From Methylotuvimicrobium sp. KM2 (GTDB lineage Bacteria > Pseudomonadota > Gammaproteobacteria > Methylococcales > Methylomonadaceae), in contig NZ_CP150634.1 in NCBI RefSeq assembly GCF_038051925.1, positions 1,240,001 through 1,304,000 on the forward strand: 64,000 nt of DNA, written 5' to 3'. Position numbers and translations under genes: made by a program. The notes under the pieces were generated by a model. It made no database searches, had not been told where the DNA came from, and was given only the letters and a program-made list of their open reading frames with translations. Below, one piece after another: positions 58,241 through 64,000 of this stretch; position 1 is the stretch's first letter; each line of letters opens with the position of its first letter.

Positions 58241-58257
58241 ATAATTCATCCAGCACC

Positions 58258-58414
58258 TATACCTGTCGCACTTCAAATTTCGGCAGTGCCTAAGGAGGCG
58301 CCGGGGTGCTCGGCAAAGGCTTTGCCAGCATGGATGCTGGCATAGAGCCTACATGGATGTATTCACGGCGTCCTTTGACGGGCCCCCGGTGCCGAATTTT
58401 GATCTACGATGATG
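58258..58414 (+). repeat. MITE-A interrupted by IS110; remainder at 59876-59884
   Basis: Left TATACCTGTCGCACTTCAAA, right GGTGCCGAATTTTGATCTACG followed by ATGATG and then the IS end; the A terminus GAGTATA resumes after the IS. The host C sequence reads CAGCACC-TA before and TA-AATAAGCC after, showing a TA target duplication for MITE-A. Confidence 0.8.
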
Positions 58415-58484
58415 ATATGGACTCCTCTCACTCTGTTGGTGTCAAATAGCACCTTAGTAAAAAACAAAACAAGAGGAGTCCGAG

Positions 58485-59501
58485 ATGAATACTAGCGTAA
58501 TTGGTTTAGATATCGCAAAGAACATTTTTCATCTGTATACGTTGAATGCGGATAATAAAGTCATCAAGAAAAAACTCAAACGGGCGCAAGTCTTGACCTT
58601 CTTCGCCAATTATCCGGTCAGCACGATTGGTATCGAGGCGTGCGGCAGTAGCCATTATTGGGCTAGAGAATTAACTAAACTGGGCCATGAAGTGATGTTA
58701 TTGAACGCGAAGTTTGTCAAGAGCTTCGTGGTCGGCAACAAGAATGATTTTAACGATGCCCAAGCGATTTTTGATGCGGTCGGCCGGCCCAATAAGCGGG
58801 TGGTGTCGATCAAAACCGAAGTACAGCAAGATATGCAACTGCTTCATAATCTACGCCAGGATCTGGTCAAACGACGAACTGCTGTAGTGAATCAGATTCG
58901 TGGAGCCTTGCTGGAGCGCGGCATTGCCATTCACAAAGGGGTCGATCAAGTCAGAAAACAATTGCCTGATATTTTAGAAGATGCCGAGAACGGACTAACA
59001 GCGCTGTGTCGAGAGCTGATTGCGGAGCAAGCCGAACGGTTAAGAGAATTGGATAAGGCGATTAAGGAGCAAGACAAACGGCTTGGCAGGCTCAGTCAAG
59101 CCGATGCATTAAGCCGACGTATGCTGGATGTTCCCGGGGTGGGTCCGATCACCGCCACGATTGTGGCATCTGATATCGGGGACGGCAAAGGCTATGCCAG
59201 TAGCCGAGATTATGCAGCGAGTCTGGGCCTGGTTCCCGGGCAGCATAGCAGCGGCGATAAACCCCGCTATCTGGGGATCAGTAAACGGGGTAATCGTTAT
59301 ATCCGAACCAACTTAATTCATGGTGCACGCGCGGTGGTCAAAAACTGTGCTGGCAAAACAGATCAACTCAGCCAGTGGCTGCAGTCGCTGGTCGAGCGAC
59401 GCGGCTTTAACAAGGCCGCGGTTGCCCTGGCCAACAAAAACGCCCGCATCTTGTGGGCAATGACCACGAAAAATGAAGCTTATCAAGGGGCGCCTGCCTA
59501 A
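58485..59501 (+). CDS. IS110/IS1111 transposase (DEDD recombinase)
   Basis: 338 residues. N-terminal RuvC-like DEDD domain: VIGLDIAKNIFHLY (Asp), GIEACGSSHYWAREL (Glu), KNDFNDAQAI (Asp-Asp). C-terminal Tnp_20 domain: MLDVPGVGPITATIVASDIGD, then YAASLGLVPGQHSSGDKPRYLGISKRGNRYIR with the catalytic Ser region. Both domains are intact, so the element may be active. A purine-rich GAGGAGT ribosome site precedes the ATG. Confidence 0.96.
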   Translation: MNTSVIGLDIAKNIFHLYTLNADNKVIKKKLKRAQVLTFFANYPVSTIGIEACGSSHYWARELTKLGHEVMLLNAKFVKSFVVGNKNDFNDAQAIFDAVGRPNKRVVSIKTEVQQDMQLLHNLRQDLVKRRTAVVNQIRGALLERGIAIHKGVDQVRKQLPDILEDAENGLTALCRELIAEQAERLRELDKAIKEQDKRLGRLSQADALSRRMLDVPGVGPITATIVASDIGDGKGYASSRDYAASLGLVPGQHSSGDKPRYLGISKRGNRYIRTNLIHGARAVVKNCAGKTDQLSQWLQSLVERRGFNKAAVALANKNARILWAMTTKNEAYQGAPA

Positions 59502-59862
59502 CGCGGGCTTCGGGCCGGGTTATCCACCCTTTGCCCACCGGCTCCGAGCTAGAGAAGAGAGCTCGGAGCCCGTGGACAAAGCGTGGATAACCCTGATGAG
59601 TGCGATTGATTTAACCGAGTACACAAGATTGCGGAGGCAAGTAGACAATCATTGATGACAACAACAGGTCAGACCGGTGCTTTTACAACCCGATATACTC
59701 ATAGGTTCTTAAGAAACCGTTACGATGGTTGAGGAATAGGCGCGCGGATAGATTCATCAGGAGTCCTGAGGCAATAAAGCCTCTGTTGAGAGACCGGATA
59801 TATGGCTGCAATCTTGATCTCTGTTTTGACATCAATTTTTGAAAACTTGGCTTGCAATAAAC
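59502..59862 (+). ncRNA. Putative bridge/guide RNA region of the IS1111-type element
   Basis: Non-coding right end. It starts with a long stem (59517-59593): GGGTTATCCAC pairs with GTGGATAACCC, CTTTG with CAAAG and GGCTCCGAGCT with GAGCTCGGAGCC, around a short loop. Further shorter stems follow. IS110-family recombination is guided by such an RNA; the promoter and exact ends are not determined from sequence. Confidence 0.5.
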
Positions 59863-59929
59863 GAGGAGTCCATATATGAGTATAAATAAGCCATGATTTT
59901 AAATCATTGCCAAAGACCTATGGAATTCA

Positions 59930-59993
59930 TCCAGCACCTAAATTAGTCATGATATTAAACATAGCCAATCGGCTATGGAATTTAGGTGCTGGG
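59930..59993. repeat. Last unit of the MITE-C array
   Basis: CCAGCACCTAAATTAGTCAT through GGCTATGGAATTTAGGTGCTGGG. Closes the C array begun at 58031. Confidence 0.7.
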
Positions 59994-60008
59994 TTTACGG
60001 CGGTTTAT

Positions 60009-60046
60009 AAAAAAGGCCCTTACCGTCCAGGTAAGGGCCTTTTTTG
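60009..60046 (-). terminator. Terminator of the second cold-shock gene
   Basis: AAAAAGGCCCTTAC and GTAAGGGCCTTTTTT around CGTCCAG; 20 bases beyond the minus-strand csp stop. Confidence 0.92.
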
Positions 60047-60067
60047 TTAAGCAAATCGTCCGGTCCG

Positions 60068-60271
60068 TTAGCCTGGAATAACGTTTGCTGCGGTCAGGCC
60101 TTTCGGGCCCGATTCTATTTCGAATTGTACCGATTGTCCGGGGCTCAATGTTTTAAAACCTTCTCCCTGGATGACTGAATGGTGAACGAAGACGTCTTCC
60201 GTACCTTCCGACGGCTCAATAAAGCCGAAGCCTTTCGTGTTGTTAAACCACTTTACAGTGCCTGTTGCCAT
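60068..60271 (-). CDS. Cold-shock domain protein, CspA family (second copy)
   Basis: 67 residues: [23 protein letters not shown]1 KGFGFIEP and RNP2 VFVHHSVI. It ends AANVIPG. The 150-base region upstream (60272-60420) may be a regulatory leader; no cold box was confirmed. Confidence 0.95.
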   Translation of the reverse strand: MATGTVKWFNNTKGFGFIEPSEGTEDVFVHHSVIQGEGFKTLSPGQSVQFEIESGPKGLTAANVIPG

Positions 60272-60420
60272 TTTTTTAAAACTCCTACTGATATTAACTT
60301 ACTGTGTGACGCAGAACGACCTGATTGATTGCCGGACATCAACCTAAAACAGGTAGGCGTTCACTCAAGATCGGTTTTCTGATCGGGCAAAATTGTAGCT
60401 TTTTTTAAAGCCTAATACCA

Positions 60421-60828
60421 TTAAAGGTTTCGGTACATGCCGTCCAGCACCAGAGCATTCGGACTAACCATGCCGATAACCTTGCCGTTTTCGACAACCG
60501 GCGCGCGAACCAAATTGTAGTTTGCAAACAACCTTGAGCAAAGACGAATATCCATGTCGGGCGAGACCTGAATCACCGGGCAGGCCATGATCTCGTAGAC
60601 ATTGACGCGGTCCGGTGCCTTATCTTTAGCCAATACATGGCGTGCGATATCGCCGGAGGTAACCAAGCCGTATTCGTCGAATTCATGGCGTTTATTGACA
60701 ACCAATACCGAGGTTTTTTGCGACTTCATCAGCTTTAATGCATCGCTGACCGAGGCTGAGCCTTCGATCATCGAAAAGTCGGTTTTCATGACGTCTCTGA
60801 CATGAACAATTTTAGTTTTATCGATCAT
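60421..60828 (-). CDS. CBS-domain pair protein
   Basis: 135 residues with two CBS motifs: VRDVMKTDFSMIEGSASVSDALKLM and VYEIMACPVIQVSPDMDIRLCSRLF, a tandem that usually binds adenine nucleotides. Last gene of an operon with a PII-like gene and two DUF1538 genes; overlaps the PII-like gene by 4 bases (ATGA). Probably a regulatory sensor of the membrane pair. Confidence 0.88.
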   Translation of the reverse strand: MIDKTKIVHVRDVMKTDFSMIEGSASVSDALKLMKSQKTSVLVVNKRHEFDEYGLVTSGDIARHVLAKDKAPDRVNVYEIMACPVIQVSPDMDIRLCSRLFANYNLVRAPVVENGKVIGMVSPNALVLDGMYRNL

Positions 60829-61175
60829 ATTTCGTCTTCCAGTTCTTGGGTTAATTGTTCGACTTGATGCATCACGCCGATCGCATCCTCGACATCGATT
60901 TTAAAAGCAATTCCGGTACCCGAGGTGGCATCGAATTCGGCGGCTTTTGCGATTTTTTCAAGGATATAGCGGCTCAAATGTTCCTCGACCAGGAACATCA
61001 ATACATCCCGTTGAGTTTCTAGGGTCAGGCCGAAAAAGGTCTTGGATTGCTTCATGCCTTCACCGCGGGCATGGTTGATCACGGTTGCGCCCTTGGCGCC
61101 GCTTTTGCGGGCGGTATCGAGCACAAGATCGGTTTTTGAGTCTTCAACAAAGGCGATGATTAATTTGAAACGCAT
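60825..61175 (-). CDS. PII-like signalling protein
   Basis: 116 residues. Alpha/beta ferredoxin-like pattern of PII/GlnB relatives: RFKLIIAFVEDSKTDLVLDTARKSGAKGATVINHARGEG, then QRDVLMFLVEEHLSRYILEKIAKAAEF and GTGIAFKIDVEDAIGV. The T-loop is short and lacks the uridylylated Tyr of GlnB (it reads KQSKTFFGLTL). It lies between membrane genes and a CBS gene, as SbtB lies beside SbtA, so it may gate the DUF1538 proteins. Confidence 0.8.
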   Translation of the reverse strand: MRFKLIIAFVEDSKTDLVLDTARKSGAKGATVINHARGEGMKQSKTFFGLTLETQRDVLMFLVEEHLSRYILEKIAKAAEFDATSGTGIAFKIDVEDAIGVMHQVEQLTQELEDEI

Positions 61176-61187
61176 GGCATTCCTCGG

Positions 61188-61979
61188 TTATTTGGATGAG
61201 CTTTGATTGGATGAATTTCGTTTTTTATTGCGCCATTCGGCGAGTTGGGCGTAAGTCAGGACGGAAATCACTGCAAAAAGACTTGCGAACGCAATCAAGC
61301 CGAATCCGTCAAGTAACGGATTACGGCCCGGAACTGTCGATGCCAGACCTATACCGAGCGCCGTGACGAGAGGTACGGTCACGGTCGAGGTCGTGACGCC
61401 TCCTGAATCATAAGCCAAGCCGATAATCAACTTAGGGGCTAAAATGGTCTGAATAATAACGAGAAGATAAGCACCGATAATAAAAAAATACAACTCCGTG
61501 CCGTTGACGATTCGGAAAGAACCGAGTGCGATTCCGAAAGAAACTCCAAGAGATACCGCGATGCGCAGCCCCCACGCGCGGATTGCTCCACCGGAGATCT
61601 CTTCGGCTTTGACTGCGACAGCCAACAACGAAGGTTCGGCTAAAGTAGTTGCAAATCCGATGCTTCCGGCAAATAGATAAACCCAGAAATAATCTTTCCA
61701 GGCGGCTACAGCTGCCTCGGTAGGAATGCCGAGAAATTCCGGCGCGGTCAATTGTGTGGCCATTAATTCGCCGAGCGGAAATAATGCCATTTTCAAACCT
61801 TCCATAAAGAACGTAATGCCGATCAATACATTGACGAAACCGAGTAAGGTTTTGATCGGATGCAGGATGGGTTTGCGAATAACCAATACCTGAAAGCCGA
61901 TAATGATGCCGGCAATCGGGGCTACATCACGGCAGGTTTTAAGTAAATCTTCACTAAAATGAATGAGCCAATCGATCAT
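61188..61979 (-). CDS. DUF1538 membrane protein (second of pair)
   Basis: 263 residues, about seven helices. Motifs: [57 protein letters not shown] and [24 protein letters not shown]. The paired TTxAEP and SGGVxTSTxTVP segments look like half-helix loops of a transporter or channel. C-terminal Ser/Asn-rich tail. Overlaps the upstream paralogue by ATGA. Confidence 0.85.
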   Translation of the reverse strand: MIDWLIHFSEDLLKTCRDVAPIAGIIIGFQVLVIRKPILHPIKTLLGFVNVLIGITFFMEGLKMALFPLGELMATQLTAPEFLGIPTEAAVAAWKDYFWVYLFAGSIGFATTLAEPSLLAVAVKAEEISGGAIRAWGLRIAVSLGVSFGIALGSFRIVNGTELYFFIIGAYLLVIIQTILAPKLIIGLAYDSGGVTTSTVTVPLVTALGIGLASTVPGRNPLLDGFGLIAFASLFAVISVLTYAQLAEWRNKKRNSSNQSSSK

Positions 61980-62710
61980 GCGACCATCCCGAAAGCCAAA
62001 ACAAATATGATGGGACTCAGTGAAGCAAACGAGATTAAGCCGAACCCGTCGGTCATCGGGTTTCGCCCTTTGATCGAACTTGCCAAGCCCACGCCCAATG
62101 CGGTAACTAGCGGCACTGTGATGGTTGAGGTGGCCACGCCGCCCGAATCATAAGCGACGCCTATGATTTGTGCGGGTGCAAAAGGCGTCATAATGATGAC
62201 GATGCAATAACCGCTGATAATCAAGTAATGTAATGGCCAGCCGCGGATGATCCTCAATACGCCAAGAAGAATTGCAAAGCCGACTGAAACAGCCACGGTT
62301 AATCGAAGCGCGAGTGCGTAACTGTCTTTGGCATCGCTGGTATTAGCGATTATATCGCCTTGTCCAGCGATATTGGCGGCCTCATTCGCTACGGCAATTA
62401 ATGCCGGTTCGGCCACGGTCGTGCCGAAGCCGAGACAGAACGAAAAAAACAACAGCCAAAACAAGCTCCCTTTTTTGGCAAACGCATAAGCCATCGACTC
62501 GCCGATCGGAAACAGGCTTTGTTCCAGGCCGAGCATAAAAAATGTCAGGCCCAGTACAACAAATAAGGAGCCAACGATTAAATTAAGTACATCGGGAATG
62601 GGTTGTTGAATGACCGCGATTTGAAAAACCAATACCACGACCAAAATAGGGGCTAAATCCAAAAAACTGCTGAAGATCTGTTTGACAAAACGATTATTGC
62701 GCAAAAACAT
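61976..62710 (-). CDS. DUF1538 membrane protein (first of pair)
   Basis: 244 residues, paralogous to the next gene: [81 protein letters not shown]. An AAGGAGT ribosome site lies 4 bases before the ATG. First gene of the DUF1538-DUF1538-PII-CBS operon. Substrate unknown. Confidence 0.85.
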   Translation of the reverse strand: MFLRNNRFVKQIFSSFLDLAPILVVVLVFQIAVIQQPIPDVLNLIVGSLFVVLGLTFFMLGLEQSLFPIGESMAYAFAKKGSLFWLLFFSFCLGFGTTVAEPALIAVANEAANIAGQGDIIANTSDAKDSYALALRLTVAVSVGFAILLGVLRIIRGWPLHYLIISGYCIVIIMTPFAPAQIIGVAYDSGGVATSTITVPLVTALGVGLASSIKGRNPMTDGFGLISFASLSPIIFVLAFGMVA

Positions 62711-62775
62711 GATTACTCCTTGTAGACCATTAAGATTCTATCGTAATGGGTGCGGGTAAGGCTAGTTTGGGTGAA

Positions 62776-62897
62776 GATGAAAGATTGAAGATGAAAGGTG
62801 AAAGATGAAAGGTGAAAGGGGAAAGGGGAAAGGGGAAAGATGAAAGGTGAAAGATGAAAGGTGAAAGGTGAAAGGTGAAAGGTGAAAGGTGAAAGGT
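62776..62897. repeat. Heptanucleotide tandem array (RTGAAAG / GGGAAAG)n
   Basis: About 17 units, GTGAAAG, ATGAAAG and GGGAAAG mixed, related to the array at 18.1 kb. It lies upstream of the DUF1538 operon (which reads away) and ends at a REP-like pair. Confidence 0.93.
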
Positions 62898-62902
62898 TAT
62901 CG

Positions 62903-62949
62903 TTCCCACGCTCCAGCGTGGGAATGCAGCCCTGGACGCTCCAGCGTCC
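62903..62949. repeat. Pair of REP-like palindromes
   Basis: TTCCCACGCTCCAGCGTGGG (62903-62922) and GGACGCTCCAGCGTCC (62934-62949). Confidence 0.7.
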
Positions 62950-63034
62950 AGTAACGACAGAAACGAGCTGAAATACTTTAACGCGAACATGGCCAAAAAA
63001 AGGTAATTTTTCCTGGCTAGACAGGGCAAATGCA

Positions 63035-63563
63035 TTAAAATTGCTGTACAAACAGAAGCCTAGCGCGGTAGCGATCGTTCCAGGCTGCTTTGAGTCTTTT
63101 CTTTTTCATGCTGAGTTTAGATTTCTCTTGCTGGAACAGATTGACACAGATATGCCCGATGGTGGTCATAATCGCGGCTGCATTACCTTTTCGGATTCGG
63201 TTGTCATCTTCTCGAAAGATTACGTCTAAGCGCCAGTGCAATTGGTTTTCAATGCCCCAGTGATGGCGCACAGCCCGCGCAAATAGCCGCGCATCGGCTT
63301 TAATGCTGTTAATGAAACAACGCTGCTCGATTGTTACTTTATCGTCGATGTGGCATTCGCGCTCCACGAAGCCAATGCTGCGTAATTCTTTCCAGAACTC
63401 CGTGCTCCTCGTTAATCCAATAACGGCGGATTTCTAAATGCCCATGGTCGTTGTCGATTTCTTCGTGACAAGCGTATTCGACGTGTTTAAAATTCGCTTT
63501 CTTGGCCGTGTTGAAAAAATCCTCGACGGCTTTATGCAATTCACCTTGATCTTCACGCTAGGA
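63035..63563 (-). pseudogene. ISAs1-family transposase remnant
   Basis: Two frames of one broken gene. The 5' piece (63339-63563, with EDQGELHKAVEDFF, VEYACHEEIDNDHGHLEIRRYWI) shifts near 63340-63370 into the 3' piece ending at 63035 (HHWGIENQLHWRLDVIFREDDNRIRKGNAAAIM). The N-terminal half is missing; a TAG is upstream in the 5' frame. The HHWGIENQLHW segment is the ISAs1 signature with the last catalytic Glu. Confidence 0.88.
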
Positions 63564-63724
63564 AGGGACTATCTACTTGCGTGAACTCCGACGACCGCAA
63601 ATCTAAGTAGAGAAAACACGTGATCGAGTGTATGCTAGATCGCAAGACTTTACCGTAAGCCGTAAACTGCTGTTTTTATTGCGGGTCAAAGTCTCGCTAA
63701 AGGAGTTGTCCGTACCCTTCAGGT

Positions 63725-63789
63725 AGCGCCCGGAAACGGCGGCGTTCGGTTGCTCGATCGATAGGTGTCGGCAGCAGGGTAGATTGTTG
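63725..63789. repeat. MITE-B core fragment
   Basis: CGTTCGGTTGCTCGATCGATAGGTGTCGGCAGCAGGG is the B core's inverted arm. It is followed by element G. Bases 63564-63724 show no gene. Confidence 0.5.
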
Positions 63790-63989
63790 CTCCTCGGCAA
63801 TTGCTCCTGCATTACCCTATCTCCTGCATCCTTGTAGTCGTCGGCAACTGCTAAGTTTGCAAGGATGTAACGAATGCAGAAATTACATTACACAATGGAT
63901 GGGGTGTATTAGGGCAATGCAGGGCAGAAAAATGCTCCTGCATTTTCTGCATTCATTACATCCATGTAACTCAGCAATTTCCGAGGAGC
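63790..63989. repeat. Element G: 200 bp with 16-bp inverted ends
   Basis: Ends GCTCCTCGGCAATTGC and GCAATTTCCGAGGAGC (two differences when inverted). The interior holds inverted stretches such as CCTGCATCCTTG / GCAAGGATGTAACGAATGCAG and TGCATTTTCTGCATTC. No open frame. It has inserted in, or replaced part of, a B core. Confidence 0.6.
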
Positions 63990-64000
63990 TTTTTTTTGAC

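Larger units (their letters stand above)
58415..59875 (+). mobile_element. IS110-family (IS1111-type) insertion sequence
   Basis: Bounded by ATATGGACTCCTC (58415-58427) and its inverse GAGGAGTCCATAT (59863-59875), 13-bp (sub)terminal repeats as in the IS1111 subgroup. The transposase is close to the left end (about 60-base leader) and a long non-coding right end (about 360 bases) follows, the layout in which the guide (bridge/seek) RNA comes from the right end. Flanks show insertion within the conserved right arm of a MITE-A. Confidence 0.88.
57887..60005. repeat. Composite of nested elements (B > C > D and A > IS110)
   Basis: Outer B-type end: CTTAAGAACTTCGTGAAAAATAAC from 57887, then an A-like middle (CCTTCACCTAACGCTAGGTGAGG) and ACGTATTCA. 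A C array runs from 58031 (CCCAGCATCTAAATT) to 59993 (TTTAGGTGCTGGG) followed by TTTACGGCGG. Inside it are D3 (58084-58240) and A6 (from 58258). Inside A6 is IS110 (58415-59875). The opposite B end was not found before the cold-shock terminator. Confidence 0.75.

Noticed and set aside
59473..59655. 60-codon frame after the IS110 transposase
   Set aside because: It lies in the structured non-coding right end and reads through a perfect hairpin.

Overview
The window reads as chromosome of a gammaproteobacterium. Gene order (lon-hupB-tRNA-ppiD-fabI; mltD, YafS-like methyltransferase, rnhA, dnaQ; NAD-type icd, acnB, gltA), moderate GC and a dense load of small intergenic repeats suggest a methanotroph of the Methylococcales. 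That placement is an inference; no methane oxidation gene lies in the window.

Layout. 1-5.4 kb: end of lon, hupB, tRNA-Val, tRNA-Asp, ppiD, fabI. 5.4-11.6 kb: a four-gene peptide-type ABC importer (Yej/Opp-like) with a doubly anchored binding protein. 11.9-19.6 kb: mltD (minus), then methyltransferase, rnhA, a 1117-residue MASE1-CHASE-PAS-GGDEF-EAL protein, an esterase and dnaQ, tightly packed. 19.9-27.9 kb: deaD, a small secreted protein, yheT, an intact IS1634-type transposase, gloB, a Uma2 nuclease. 28-33.6 kb: icd, acnB, gltA. 34.5-57.9 kb: a metal-handling region with a TauE/SafE-cupredoxin protein, a TonB receptor, a complete Vibrio-type TonB2 system (DUF3450, TtpC-like, ExbB, ExbD, TonB, TPR) behind a Fur-like box, a Zrg-like zinc ABC system (permease, ATPase, DUF3299, DUF2796) and a His-rich secreted protein behind Zur-like palindromes, a membrane spermidine-synthase-like enzyme, a ZnuD-like receptor with an in-frame stop, and a second secreted paralogue with Kelch and dockerin-like parts. 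58.4-59.9 kb: an IS110/IS1111 element. 60-62.7 kb: a cold-shock gene, then an operon of two DUF1538 membrane proteins, a PII-like protein and a CBS protein. 63-64 kb: a broken ISAs1 transposase and repeats.

The most striking non-genic feature is a community of miniature mobile elements. I distinguish: A (about 170 bp, TIRs near TATACC/GGTATA, TA target duplication), B (ends GGATTTCG/GGATTTGGTCG in a CTNAG context), C (palindromic CCCAGCACCTAAAT, TTCA duplication, often tandem), D (175 bp, three copies, 5-6 bp A/T duplications), E (175 bp, 19-bp TIR, 9-bp duplication), F (about 520 bp) and G (200 bp). They nest inside each other, up to five levels deep at 57.9-60.0 kb, where IS110 sits in an A element inside a C array inside a B element. 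B ends coincide with the stop codons of five genes (mltD, deaD, yheT, acnB, the Kelch gene). Three heptanucleotide tandem arrays of related sequence lie at 18.1, 44.7 and 62.8 kb.

Functionally the 36-58 kb block hangs together: outer-membrane receptors need TonB energy, the TonB2 operon supplies it, and the periplasmic and secreted His-rich proteins with the Zrg-like ABC system fit zinc (and perhaps copper or iron) scavenging under Zur and Fur control.
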